A stretch of DNA of 64,000 nt. Origin: Nitrincola sp048264025. GTDB lineage: Bacteria > Pseudomonadota > Gammaproteobacteria > Pseudomonadales > Balneatricaceae. This document shows, piece by piece, positions 33,681-42,630 of this stretch (position 1 is the stretch's first letter; every line of letters begins with the position of its first letter). The notes under the pieces were generated by a model. The model saw only the letters and a list, made by a program, of their open reading frames with translations, ran no database searches and was not told the DNA's origin. The stretch is from the NCBI RefSeq assembly GCF_048264025.1, contig NZ_JBLXDN010000002.1:124001-188000 (forward strand). The letters are read 5' to 3'. The position numbers and the translations under genes were made by a program.

Positions 33681-34520
33681 ATGGCTGAACCGGTTTTATA
33701 TGTTATTGCGACGCCTATTGGCAATCTGGGTGATCTTTCACCTCGTGCCATCGAGTTGCTGGGCAAGGTGGATCTCATTGCTGCTGAGGATACCCGTCAT
33801 ACAGGGCGACTGCTAGCCTACTTTAACATTAAATCGTCTCTGATTTCAGTCCATGATCACAATGAAAATGCCCGTGCAGATCTGATTATACGCCATTTAT
33901 CAGCCGGTAAGACGATTGCGTTGGTGTCTGATGCGGGAACACCTTTGATTTCGGATCCAGGATTTTCTCTGGTCAGGCGCGTGCGCGAGGCGGGTTATAC
34001 TGTGTCACCAGTGCCTGGCTGCTGTGCCTTTATTGCCGCCTTGAGTGCGGCGGGCCTGCCATCAGACCGCTTTATGTTCATCGGTTTTTTACCTGCAAAA
34101 CAGCAAGCGCGTCTAAAAAGCCTTGCTGCGTTGGTGGAGCACAGTTGCACACTGATTTTTTACGAATCAACCCACCGTATACTGGATTCACTGCAGGCCA
34201 TGATTGAGGTCTTTGGTACTGATCGCGAAGCTGTGGTTGCGCGTGAGATTACCAAAACCTTTGAAACCATAAAGCATGGAAGTCTGGCAGAGTTGTTGCT
34301 TTGGATGCAGTCTGATGCCAATCAACAAAAAGGCGAGTTTGTTGTGCTGGTACGTGGGGCTGTTGCTCCCCAGGCTGATAATGAGGGTCCAGATGCCCGA
34401 AGCCTGGAAATTGTCAGGTTGCTTGCAGAGGAGTTGCCACCTAAAAAAGCCGCAGCTCTGGCAGCGCAGATTACTGGGGTACATAAAAAGAGTCTTTACG
34501 AGGCATTGCTGGAGCGGTAA
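33681..34520 (+). CDS. rsmI: 16S rRNA (cytidine1402-2'-O)-methyltransferase
   Basis: 279 residues of the tetrapyrrole-methylase-like SAM family. Key segments are LYVIATPIGNLGDLSPRAIELL at the start, AAEDTRHTGRLL (about 35-46), and VSDAGTPLISDPG. It methylates the ribose of C1402 in the ribosomal P site; the base methylation at the same nucleotide is made by RsmH, encoded 1.2 kb downstream. Length is normal. Confidence 0.97.
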   Translation: MAEPVLYVIATPIGNLGDLSPRAIELLGKVDLIAAEDTRHTGRLLAYFNIKSSLISVHDHNENARADLIIRHLSAGKTIALVSDAGTPLISDPGFSLVRRVREAGYTVSPVPGCCAFIAALSAAGLPSDRFMFIGFLPAKQQARLKSLAALVEHSCTLIFYESTHRILDSLQAMIEVFGTDREAVVAREITKTFETIKHGSLAELLLWMQSDANQQKGEFVVLVRGAVAPQADNEGPDARSLEIVRLLAEELPPKKAAALAAQITGVHKKSLYEALLER

Positions 34521-34523
34521 TGC

Positions 34524-34551
34524 TTGCACTTGCTGGGTTTCCTGTTATCCT
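34524..34551 (+). promoter_or_regulatory. rnpB promoter
   Basis: TTGCAC and TATCCT are separated by 16 bp. The predicted start falls about 7 bases after the -10 element, at the first base of the RNase P P1 helix (34558). It begins just after the rsmI stop codon. Confidence 0.7.
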
Positions 34552-34555
34552 GCGC

Positions 34556-34912
34556 GCGGGAGTCTGCCGGACAATCGCTGTTCTGCTTGCAGGAGGGAGG
34601 AAAGTCCGGGCTCTACAGGGCAGAGTGCCAGATAACGTCTGGGCGGCGTGAGCCGACGGAAAGTGCAACAGAAAGTATACCGCCTAAGGGCTCTTCGGAG
34701 TCACGGTAAGGTTGAAATGGTGCGGTAAGAGCGCACCGCGTGGGTGGCAACACTCCACGGCGATGGAAAACCCCACTCAGAGCAAGACCAAATAGGGATC
34801 CTTAAGGTGTGGCCCGCACTGGATCCGGGTAGGTCGCTTGAGGTGCATGGTGACATGTATCCCAGATGAATGATTGTCCCCGACAAAACCCGGCTTACAG
34901 GCAGACTCCCAC
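34556..34912 (+). ncRNA. rnpB: RNase P RNA, bacterial class A
   Basis: The conserved core of type A RNase P RNA is easily recognised: gaggaaagtccgggctc near the 5' end, agggcagagtgccagataacg, ggtgcggtaagagcgcaccg, gcaagaccaaatagggatcc and gatgaatgattgtcc near the 3' end. The ends are set by an 11-bp P1 helix: gggagtctgcc at 34558-34568 pairs with ggcagactccc at 34900-34910. The RNA cleaves 5' leaders from tRNA precursors together with RnpA. The position between rsmI and mraZ matches Pseudomonas-like genomes. Exact ends are uncertain by a few bases. Confidence 0.97.
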
Positions 34913-34968
34913 ACTTGCCTGCTTACGACTTTCCTGTCGAATTATATAATCGCTAAAAAATCTTTTAA

Positions 34969-34984
34969 CTGTATGTATATACAG
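34969..34984. promoter_or_regulatory. Near-consensus LexA (SOS) box upstream of the dcw cluster
   Basis: CTGTATGTATATACAG has the CTGT-N8-ACAG core and differs from the Escherichia coli consensus CTGTATATATATACAG at one base. It lies 57 bp after rnpB, about 113 bp upstream of the mraZ -35 element, in non-coding DNA. No small open reading frame follows before mraZ, so its target is unclear. Confidence 0.6.
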
Positions 34985-35096
34985 CCTATCTGTTTGTTTC
35001 TCTTTAATTAATTGATTCGCTAATAATTCTTTTGATGCCCTTCATTGATCGGCGTTTGTAATCACTTTTCATGCCGTTTTGACCCAGGGTTGTGCC

Positions 35097-35125
35097 TTGC
35101 ATTGCCTGGGGTTACTCACTATAGT
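35097..35125 (+). promoter_or_regulatory. Promoter of the division and cell-wall cluster (Pmra)
   Basis: TTGCAT (35097-35102) and TATAGT (35120-35125) are separated by 17 bp, close to the sigma-70 consensus. It lies 60 bp ahead of mraZ and directly before the MraZ boxes. Confidence 0.75.
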
Positions 35126-35168
35126 GTGCAATAGTGGGTAAAAGTGGTTCAAAGTGGTTAAATTTGGG
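35124..35168. promoter_or_regulatory. MraZ binding boxes in 10-bp register
   Basis: GTGTG, GTGGG, GTGGT, GTGGT and TTGGG begin at 35124, 35134, 35144, 35154 and 35164, exactly 10 bp apart. Known MraZ sites are GTGGG-type direct repeats with 5-bp spacers. They overlap the predicted transcription start, which fits autorepression of the cluster by MraZ. Confidence 0.8.
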
Positions 35169-35184
35169 GAATTCAGTGGGCATA

Positions 35185-35637
35185 ATGTTCCGCGGAGTCA
35201 ATCCGATCAATCTGGATGTTAAGGGTCGCATGGCGATCCCGGCACGCTATCGCGAGATGATAGCGTCGCATTGCAGTAATCAGATGGTCGCCACGATCGA
35301 CACCGAGTCCCGCTGCTTGCTGCTTTATCCCTTGCCCGAGTGGGAAGATATTCAGGCTCGGATCGAGGCGTTGCCCAGTTTTAATAAGGTGGCTCGTCGG
35401 ATTCAGCGTTTGCTGATCGGGCATGCCACTGATCTGGAATTAGATGGTAATGGCCGCTTGCTGTTGCCAGCGAGCTTGCGGGAATACGCAGGTTTGGATA
35501 AAAAAATTGTGTTATTGGGTCAGGGACGCAAGTTTGAAATTTGGGATGAAGCACAGTGGAGCGCCACTCGAGACGAATACCTCGACGAGGTTGGCGAAGA
35601 TACCCTGCCACCAGAAATGCTGGATTTGTCGCTTTAA
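35185..35637 (+). CDS. mraZ: Transcriptional regulator MraZ
   Basis: 150 residues from the ATG at 35185 (MFRGVNPINLDVKGRMAIP). An in-frame start 51 bases earlier would read through the MraZ boxes and is rejected. Two SpoVT/AbrB-like DNA-binding halves are present, the second with ELDGNGRLLLPASLREYAGL. MraZ forms ring-shaped oligomers that bind repeats in its own promoter and repress the dcw genes. It is the first gene of the cluster; rsmH follows after 36 bases. Confidence 0.97.
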   Translation: MFRGVNPINLDVKGRMAIPARYREMIASHCSNQMVATIDTESRCLLLYPLPEWEDIQARIEALPSFNKVARRIQRLLIGHATDLELDGNGRLLLPASLREYAGLDKKIVLLGQGRKFEIWDEAQWSATRDEYLDEVGEDTLPPEMLDLSL

Positions 35638-35673
35638 CGCCACAATCCTCAATACAGGTTTACAGGATCTTAG

Positions 35674-36612
35674 ATGAGTCAGGAATTCAGCCATATCACC
35701 GTGTTACTTGAAGAAGCTGTTACCGAGTTGGTGACGGACACTGATGGTTTCTATATTGATGGCACCTTCGGGCGGGGCGGTCATTCCGCGCGTATTTTGT
35801 CATGTCTGAGCGATCAGGGACGTTTACTGGCCATCGATAAAGATCCCTTGGCTGTGGCAGAAGCTCAGCGGCGCTTTGGTGATGATCCCCGCTTTAGTAT
35901 TGCTCATGGTTCTTTCAGTGAACTGGCTGCGCTGGTTTCGGCGCGTGGCATGGATGCGCAAGTGACCGGTGTGCTACTGGATCTGGGTGTGAGTTCGCCG
36001 CAGTTGGATGATCCCTCACGGGGATTCAGTTTCCAAAACGATGGCCCCCTGGATATGCGCATGAATACAGCAGCGGGTGAAAGTGCGGCTGAATGGATTA
36101 ATCGTGCTACAGAAGCTGAAATTGCTGATGTGTTGTTTCACTATGGTGAAGAGCGTTTTTCTCGTCGCATGGCCAAGGCTGTGGTCGCCGAGCGAGCCTT
36201 ATCCCCGATTACAACCACGGCACGTCTTGCCAGCATTATCACGGCAGCCAATCCGCGCTGGGAAAAGGGGAAAAACCCTGCAACTCGAGCCTTTCAAGGT
36301 ATCCGTATCCATATCAATCGTGAGTTGGAAGAGATTGAAACCTGTCTGGATCAATCGTTGGATGTGTTGGCTCCCAAGGGGCGCTTAGTGGTTATCAGTT
36401 TTCATTCGCTGGAAGATCGTATCGTAAAGCGCTTTATCCGTAAGCATGTAAAAGGGGATGAGCATCTTCCTGCTGGATTACCGTTTACTCAGTCCATGCT
36501 TAACCAGCGATTGAACGGTATTGGCAAAGCCGTCAAAGCCAGTGCAGCGGAGGTTGAGGTTAACCCTCGATCCCGCAGTGCTGTGATGCGAGTGGCTGAG
36601 AAGTGCGTCTGA
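35674..36612 (+). CDS. rsmH: 16S rRNA (cytosine1402-N4)-methyltransferase
   Basis: 312 residues of the MraW/RsmH family. The SAM-binding motif is DGTFGRGGHSARIL (about 28-41). Family-specific segments are GVLLDLGVSSPQLDDPSRGFSF in pattern, NPATRAFQGIRIHINREL and VISFHSLEDRIVKRF. It methylates C1402 of 16S rRNA together with RsmI. Its last ten bases overlap the ftsL start. Confidence 0.98.
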   Translation: MSQEFSHITVLLEEAVTELVTDTDGFYIDGTFGRGGHSARILSCLSDQGRLLAIDKDPLAVAEAQRRFGDDPRFSIAHGSFSELAALVSARGMDAQVTGVLLDLGVSSPQLDDPSRGFSFQNDGPLDMRMNTAAGESAAEWINRATEAEIADVLFHYGEERFSRRMAKAVVAERALSPITTTARLASIITAANPRWEKGKNPATRAFQGIRIHINRELEEIETCLDQSLDVLAPKGRLVVISFHSLEDRIVKRFIRKHVKGDEHLPAGLPFTQSMLNQRLNGIGKAVKASAAEVEVNPRSRSAVMRVAEKCV

Positions 36613-36971
36613 AGCTGAATGCTGTGTTTAGTGTCTTGGGTAATGGCAAGGCAGAAGAGACGGGTAAAGGTTACATCAGTCATACGGAACTCTATCGGCC
36701 CTTGGTTATTTTAATCGTGCTGATATTGGCAATTTTGGTGTCAGCATTGACGGTCATTAAGGCGGCCTATGACTACCGCCGGTTGTTTAATGATCATCAA
36801 GTATTGGTGCATCAATGGGATGAGCTGCAGGTGGAATGGGGTCAGTTATTACTGGAACAAAGTACCTGGGGTGGGCATGGCCGTATTGAGAGTGAAGCAG
36901 AGACCCGTTTGCAAATGCGGGTTCCCGAAGTGGATGAAACTGAGATAATCAGGAATGAGCAGCGAAACTGA
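36603..36971 (+). CDS. ftsL: Cell division protein FtsL
   Basis: 122 residues. A cytoplasmic stretch of about 30 residues is followed by one membrane helix (about 34-54) and a periplasmic coiled coil (about 55-105, including VHQWDELQVEWGQLLLEQSTWG). FtsL forms a complex with FtsB and FtsQ that activates FtsWI. Sequence conservation in the family is low, and the call rests on topology, size and position between rsmH and ftsI. The start is GTG inside the end of rsmH. It overlaps ftsI by 17 bases. Confidence 0.94.
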   Translation: MRLKLNAVFSVLGNGKAEETGKGYISHTELYRPLVILIVLILAILVSALTVIKAAYDYRRLFNDHQVLVHQWDELQVEWGQLLLEQSTWGGHGRIESEAETRLQMRVPEVDETEIIRNEQRN

Positions 36972-38664
36972 ACAGACACAAACCTTGGCCGCCAGAAGCT
37001 GGCGTATGTGGGTGGTTTTCCTCCTGCTGAGCCTTGCTGTGGCTGGTGTTCTGGCAAAGCTGGTTTCACTCTACTGGACAGATCAGGCTTTTCTGCAGAA
37101 CCAGGGAGATGCCCGTAGTATTCGAACCATGTTGATTCCGGCACATCGTGGCGTGATTACCGATCGCAATGGTGAGCCGCTGGCAGTCAGTGCACCGGTT
37201 GCCAGTATCTGGGCAGACCCGAAATTGATTGATCTACAACACCCCTACTTAAATCGTCTCAGCCAATTGCTAGAGATGCCTCAGGATAGTCTGTTGGAGC
37301 GTTTTAGCAGTAATGCAGAGCGCCGCTTCATCTATCTGCGTCGGCAGGTTACCCCGGAGGTAGCTGAATCCGTCCGCGTACTGGGTATTCCGGGTATTAA
37401 TGTTGATCGAGAATACCGGCGCTTCTATCCAGCGGGTGAAGTGGCCGCCCATTTGGTGGGTTTCACTAATGTGGATGGAGATGGACAAGAAGGCATGGAG
37501 CTGGCCTTTGATGACTGGCTTACAGGTGAACCAGGCAGCAAGCTGGTGATGCGAGATCGGGTGGGTCGAACTATCCGGCATATTCGTTCAATTCAGGATG
37601 CACATCAGGGCGATGAGCTGCAACTGAGCATCGATCTGCGTCTACAGTACATGGCTTATCGTGAGCTCAAGGCTGTTGTTGAAGCACACCAGGCTGATGC
37701 GGGTTCTATTGTGATACTGGATACGCATACCGGTGAGGTGCTGGCGATGGCTAACCAGCCATCCTATAACCCCAATGATCGCAGTCGCCTTGACCCAGCT
37801 GCGCTGAGAAATCGGGCCATGACCGACTTGTTTGAGCCGGGATCTACAGTTAAACCCATGACCATAGCTGCTGCGTTGATGACAGGGCGTTATACACCAG
37901 AAACGGTCGTGCATACCACCCCGGGTACTATGCGGGTGCGCAGTGCAACTATCAGGGATTTTCGCGACTACGGCGATTTGGACCTCACCGGTATCATCAC
38001 CAAGTCCAGCAACGTGGGTGTAGTAAAACTGGTTATGGACATGGAATACGATCGACTACCTCGCTTGATGCATAACTTTGGCATAGGCCAGATGAGTACA
38101 ACCGGCTTTCCAGGAGAGCGCACCGGCTATCTGCCGGATCTGGTAGAGCGTCAGGTTGTTGAGCGTGCCACGCTGTCCTATGGCTACGGCTTGTCGGTAA
38201 CCCCGCTGCAATTGGCTCAGTCCTATATACCCTTTGCGTCAGATGGCATTTTTCACCCGGTGTCTTTGTTGAAAAAAGAACCGGAAATAGGTACCCGAGT
38301 GATGCCGCCAGGTGTAGGTAATCAGGTGTTGCAGATGATGGAAACCGTCATCGGTCCTCAGGGTACTGCACGTCGTGCGGCGGTAGAAGGTTATCGGGTT
38401 GCCGGTAAGACGGGAACCGTTCATCGTATTGGTGGCAGTGGCTATAATCGTGAAGAATACACCACGGTTTTTGCTGGTATTGCACCCGTGTCCGATCCGC
38501 GCCTGGCGATTGTAGTGATGGTGGATAACCCGAAGGGTCGGGAAATATACGGTGGAGAGGTGGCTGCGCCAGTCTTTGCCCGGGTGGCTGCTGGTGCCTT
38601 AAGGCTATTGAACCTGGATCCAGATAGCTGGCCGGAGCAAAAAACACAGGTGGCCGGACGATGA
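36955..38664 (+). CDS. ftsI: Peptidoglycan transpeptidase FtsI (PBP3)
   Basis: 569 residues, a class B penicillin-binding protein for septal cross-linking. One N-terminal membrane helix lies at about 18-41. The dimerisation domain includes IPAHRGVITDRNGEPLAVS. Active-site motifs are Ser297-T-V-Lys300, Ser351-S-Asn353 and Lys485-Thr-Gly-Thr488. The order and spacing are standard. Its stop overlaps the murE start (ATGA). Confidence 0.98.
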   Translation: MSSETEQTQTLAARSWRMWVVFLLLSLAVAGVLAKLVSLYWTDQAFLQNQGDARSIRTMLIPAHRGVITDRNGEPLAVSAPVASIWADPKLIDLQHPYLNRLSQLLEMPQDSLLERFSSNAERRFIYLRRQVTPEVAESVRVLGIPGINVDREYRRFYPAGEVAAHLVGFTNVDGDGQEGMELAFDDWLTGEPGSKLVMRDRVGRTIRHIRSIQDAHQGDELQLSIDLRLQYMAYRELKAVVEAHQADAGSIVILDTHTGEVLAMANQPSYNPNDRSRLDPAALRNRAMTDLFEPGSTVKPMTIAAALMTGRYTPETVVHTTPGTMRVRSATIRDFRDYGDLDLTGIITKSSNVGVVKLVMDMEYDRLPRLMHNFGIGQMSTTGFPGERTGYLPDLVERQVVERATLSYGYGLSVTPLQLAQSYIPFASDGIFHPVSLLKKEPEIGTRVMPPGVGNQVLQMMETVIGPQGTARRAAVEGYRVAGKTGTVHRIGGSGYNREEYTTVFAGIAPVSDPRLAIVVMVDNPKGREIYGGEVAAPVFARVAAGALRLLNLDPDSWPEQKTQVAGR

Positions 38665-40160
38665 ATGCCGTGCGGTCAGACCTTCCCAGTTTGAAAAGCC
38701 TGTTACCGGATTTTCCCGGCGTGCCTGATTATTTATTGATTCGTAATGTGGTGCTGGATAATCGGGATGTACGTGCCGGTGATCTTTATATTGCACGCTC
38801 CGGCACGCAGTACAAGGGTGTTGATTTTGTTATTCCGGCCATCAGTGCCGGTGCTTCTGCCGTTATTATGCATGCCTCAGAGTACCATTCCGGCCTGGAT
38901 GCCTATGCTGACTGGATTTTTCCGGTAGATAACCTCAATCAAGTGGCTGGTGAGGTGATCAGTCGCTATTACCAGCGTCCATCTGAGGCTATCAAGGTCA
39001 TAGGGATCACCGGCACTAACGGTAAAACCTCTTGTAGCCATTTTATTGCGCAGGCATTGAATCAGCTAGGTGAAAAAACAGCGATTGTCGGCACCATTGG
39101 CAATGGATTTCTCAGCTCACTGGATCGCTCTACCCACACAACACCAGACGTGCTCAGCGTACATCAATTGTTGTCAGGGTATCACCAGGCCGGAGCCGAG
39201 ACTGTCGTCATGGAAGTTTCCAGTCATGCGCTGGATCAGGCGCGCACGGCAGGCGTGCAATTCCGTCAGGTCGGTTTTACCAACCTTACCCGCGATCATC
39301 TCGATTACCACCAGAGTATGGCGGCTTATGCCGACTCCAAGCGGCGTTTATTTGAGCAAGCCGGTAGTCAACAGATTCTGAATCTGGATGATGCGTTTGG
39401 CTGTGAGCTGGCTGAACAAAGTAAAGCTAAAGGGCATAAAGTGACTACTTATTCATTGCTGGATCAGTCAGCCGATTTGTGGGTGAAAACCTCTGAACTG
39501 CATGATGAAGGCATGAGTTTTGCTGTTGCGTCACCCTGGGGTGAAATCAGTGCCAGTTCCTCGTTAATCGGGCGCTTTAATCTGAGCAATTTACTCTTAA
39601 CGGCGGCGTCCCTGGGATTGTCAGGTTATGAAGCTAGCCGTATTAGTCGTGCATTAACACAGGTTTCAGCAGTTTGTGGACGCATGGAAAAAGTGTCTTT
39701 AGCGGGCGAGCCTTTAGTGTTGGTTGATTATGCTCATACACCGGATGCCTTGCTGCAAACTCTGTCAGCACTGAATGAACATCGTAAAACAGCTAGTCGA
39801 ATCATCTGTGTGTTTGGCTGTGGTGGCGATCGAGATCAGGGTAAGCGTCCACTCATGGCCCAGGTAGCCTGCAGTTTGGCCGATCAATTGATTATCACCA
39901 GTGATAATCCTCGCTTCGAGGACCCGCATAAGATTATTGAGCAAGTGTTGTCAGGTGTCAGTGCTGTGCATCAGCCGCAGGTTGAGGTCGACCGTGCCAC
40001 GGCAATAGCTTCCGCCATAGCGCAGGCCCGCGTAGAGGATATCGTGTTGATTGCCGGTAAAGGGCATGAGGATTACCAGGAAGTGCAGGGTGAACGCCAG
40101 CCATTCAGTGATCAGACTGTGGCCAGAGATGTGCTGAAAAGCAGGAGGACGGCATGCTAG
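38661..40160 (+). CDS. murE: UDP-MurNAc-L-Ala-D-Glu:meso-diaminopimelate ligase
   Basis: 499 residues with the three Mur-ligase domains. The ATP-binding loop is GTNGKTS (118-124). The DNPR motif near residue 415 (TSDNPRFEDP) is the known determinant for meso-diaminopimelate rather than lysine, so the cell wall is of the usual Gram-negative type. It starts within the ftsI stop and overlaps murF by seven bases. Confidence 0.98.
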   Translation: MNAVRSDLPSLKSLLPDFPGVPDYLLIRNVVLDNRDVRAGDLYIARSGTQYKGVDFVIPAISAGASAVIMHASEYHSGLDAYADWIFPVDNLNQVAGEVISRYYQRPSEAIKVIGITGTNGKTSCSHFIAQALNQLGEKTAIVGTIGNGFLSSLDRSTHTTPDVLSVHQLLSGYHQAGAETVVMEVSSHALDQARTAGVQFRQVGFTNLTRDHLDYHQSMAAYADSKRRLFEQAGSQQILNLDDAFGCELAEQSKAKGHKVTTYSLLDQSADLWVKTSELHDEGMSFAVASPWGEISASSSLIGRFNLSNLLLTAASLGLSGYEASRISRALTQVSAVCGRMEKVSLAGEPLVLVDYAHTPDALLQTLSALNEHRKTASRIICVFGCGGDRDQGKRPLMAQVACSLADQLIITSDNPRFEDPHKIIEQVLSGVSAVHQPQVEVDRATAIASAIAQARVEDIVLIAGKGHEDYQEVQGERQPFSDQTVARDVLKSRRTAC

Positions 40161-41536
40161 GTGAATGGACACTGAGCATCGCGGCGACAGCAACTGAAGC
40201 CAGGCTTGAGGGTGTTACTGATCCTCAAAGACAGATAGTGCGCATCTGTACGGATACGCGCCAGATTCAACCCGGTGATCTGTTTGTTTGTCTGAAAGGT
40301 GAGCATTTTGATGCCCATGATTTTATAGCCCAGGCGCGGCAGCAGGGGGCACTGGCTGCTGTGACCGATCATCACGTAGATGATGCACTGCCGCAGCTAG
40401 TGGTTGAGGATACCTTGATAGCACTGGGGCGGCTGGCGGCCCTCAATCGCAGTCGTTTCAGTGGAAAATTGATCGCAGTGACCGGCAGTAGTGGCAAAAC
40501 CACGGTGAAAGAGTTACTGGCAAGTATGTTGGGGCAGCTTGGCCCGACCCTCTATACCCAGGGCAATCTGAATAATCACATCGGTGTTCCCTTAACGCTG
40601 CTGCGCTTACAGGCTGAGCACCAGTATGCCGTGGTTGAGTTGGGAGCGAGTGCTGAAGGTGAAATTGACTACACCGTCCACTTGGCGCAACCACAGGTTG
40701 CTCTGCTCAATAATGCCTGTGCAGCGCACATCGAAGGCTTTGGTGGACTGGATGGTGTAGTGCGAGCCAAATCAGAAATATTCAATGCGCTGACAGATGA
40801 AGATGCCGGCATCCTTAACCTGGATGATGCGCATGCCGGTTTTTGGCAAGAGAAACTCGACAATCAGTGCCGTGCTTACCTGACGTTTTCGGTTAGCAAT
40901 CCGGCTGCTGATATCTGGGCCAGTGATTTAGCTGAGAATGAGGTAGGTGCCTGGCATTTTCGACTGCATCATCAGCAGGATTCAATCAAGGTTCAGCTCA
41001 AACTCTTGGGTAAACATAATGTTGCCAATGCAGCGGCGGCAACGGCGGCATGGATTGCTTTGGGTTTGCCGTTGAAAGCCGCCAAAGCGGGTCTGGAAGC
41101 TTGTGATGCTGTGAAAGGTCGGATGAAGCCGATAGCACTGCGATCGGCACTGCTCATTGATGACAGCTACAACGCTAATCCTCAGGCCATGCAGGCCGCC
41201 ATTGATTATCTGGCTTCCCGTAAGGGAAAGCGTCTGCTGGTACTGGGTGATATGGCTGAACTGGGTGAAGATGAAATCGAGCTGCATAGCCAGATTGGCC
41301 AGTATGCCGCTGACGCGGCGCTGGATGGGCTTTATGCAACTGGTCCACTGATGTGCTTTGCCGTTGAAACTGCCAGACAAGCTGGCCTGAATGCACAATA
41401 TTTTGAACACCAGAGTGCTTTGATAGAAGCGCTAAAACAGATGCTGAGCGAGCCAGTTACGTTACTCGTTAAGGGCTCACGCAGTGCGGCAATGGATAGA
41501 GTAGTGACTGCTCTACAAAATGGAGATGCTCGGTAA
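40154..41536 (+). CDS. murF: UDP-MurNAc-tripeptide:D-alanyl-D-alanine ligase
   Basis: 460 residues. The ATP-binding loop GSSGKTTVKELLA is near residue 112. Other Mur-ligase marks are NNHIGVPLTLLRL and LIDDSYNANPQAMQAAI. It adds D-Ala-D-Ala, made by DdlB in the same cluster, to complete the pentapeptide. The stop overlaps the mraY start by one base. Confidence 0.98.
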   Translation: MLGEWTLSIAATATEARLEGVTDPQRQIVRICTDTRQIQPGDLFVCLKGEHFDAHDFIAQARQQGALAAVTDHHVDDALPQLVVEDTLIALGRLAALNRSRFSGKLIAVTGSSGKTTVKELLASMLGQLGPTLYTQGNLNNHIGVPLTLLRLQAEHQYAVVELGASAEGEIDYTVHLAQPQVALLNNACAAHIEGFGGLDGVVRAKSEIFNALTDEDAGILNLDDAHAGFWQEKLDNQCRAYLTFSVSNPAADIWASDLAENEVGAWHFRLHHQQDSIKVQLKLLGKHNVANAAAATAAWIALGLPLKAAKAGLEACDAVKGRMKPIALRSALLIDDSYNANPQAMQAAIDYLASRKGKRLLVLGDMAELGEDEIELHSQIGQYAADAALDGLYATGPLMCFAVETARQAGLNAQYFEHQSALIEALKQMLSEPVTLLVKGSRSAAMDRVVTALQNGDAR

Positions 41537-42618
41537 TGTTGTTGTTACTAACAGAGTACCTGACACAGTACTACTCAGCCTTCTCAGTGTTTGGCTATAT
41601 CACTCTGCGAGGTATTCTCGGAGTGTTAACGGCGCTGGCTATTTCGCTGCTACTGGGCCCTTACCTGATCAATCAGTTGCGAAGTCGACAGATAGGTCAG
41701 GCGGTCAGAACCGACGGACCACAATCGCATCTGAGTAAGTCAGGTACGCCGACCATGGGAGGCGCCTTAATCTTATTGGCGATTGCTGTCAGTACCTTGC
41801 TCTGGGCCGATCTTACCAACCGTTACGTGTGGATTACGTTGTACGTGCTGATTGTCTTCGGTGCCGTGGGTTGGGTAGATGACTGGCGAAAAGTGATCGA
41901 AAAAGACCCGCGCGGATTGCCCGCAAGGTGGAAATATTTATGGCAGTCCGTCGGGGGAATCGGTGCGGCGGTGTTGCTGTATATCACGGTTCAGAGTCCG
42001 GTTGAGACGCAACTGATCGTACCGTTTTTTAAAGGTATCGTCATAGAGATGGGGATTTTCTTCATCGTATTTACCTACTTCGTCATAGTGGGTAGTTCCA
42101 ACGCCGTGAATCTGACAGATGGCCTGGATGGTCTGGCGATTATGCCAACAGTGATGGTGGCTGGGGCGCTTGCCGTATTTGCCTATCTGGGGGGGCATGT
42201 GCAGTTTGCCAACTACCTACACATCCCCTACGTGGCGGGTGCCGGTGAGCTGATTATTATTTGTGGTGCAATCGTCGGGGCAGGTCTCGGGTTTTTGTGG
42301 TTTAACACTTATCCCGCTCAGGTATTCATGGGGGATGTCGGAGCGCTGTCTTTAGGGGCTGTGCTCGGTGTTGTAGCGGTCATTGTGCGCCAGGAGTTGG
42401 TGTTGGTGATTATGGGCGGTGTGTTCGTGATGGAAACTGTGTCAGTCATTTTGCAGGTCGCATCTTACAAGCTGACTGGTCGACGCATCTTCCGAATGGC
42501 ACCTATTCATCACCACTTTGAATTAAAAGGTTGGCCGGAACCCCGCGTCATCGTGCGTTTTTGGATTATTAGTGTGGTGCTGGTGCTGATTGGCCTGGCT
42601 ACCCTGAAACTGCGTTAA
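41536..42618 (+). CDS. mraY: Phospho-N-acetylmuramoyl-pentapeptide transferase
   Basis: 360 residues with about ten membrane helices. Conserved active-site segments of MraY are SKSGTPTMGGALILLAI, the AVNLTDGLDGLAI aspartates and the FMGDVGALSLG loop, with the cytoplasmic RIFRMAPIHHHFELKGW histidine cluster. It transfers phospho-MurNAc-pentapeptide to undecaprenyl phosphate, forming lipid I. Confidence 0.99.
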   Translation: MLLLLTEYLTQYYSAFSVFGYITLRGILGVLTALAISLLLGPYLINQLRSRQIGQAVRTDGPQSHLSKSGTPTMGGALILLAIAVSTLLWADLTNRYVWITLYVLIVFGAVGWVDDWRKVIEKDPRGLPARWKYLWQSVGGIGAAVLLYITVQSPVETQLIVPFFKGIVIEMGIFFIVFTYFVIVGSSNAVNLTDGLDGLAIMPTVMVAGALAVFAYLGGHVQFANYLHIPYVAGAGELIIICGAIVGAGLGFLWFNTYPAQVFMGDVGALSLGAVLGVVAVIVRQELVLVIMGGVFVMETVSVILQVASYKLTGRRIFRMAPIHHHFELKGWPEPRVIVRFWIISVVLVLIGLATLKLR

Positions 42619-42630
42619 CTGGAGAACTAA

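Noticed and set aside
34985..35184. A small SOS-induced division inhibitor gene behind the LexA box
   Set aside because: The only ATG frames here stop within ten codons and lack ribosome sites.
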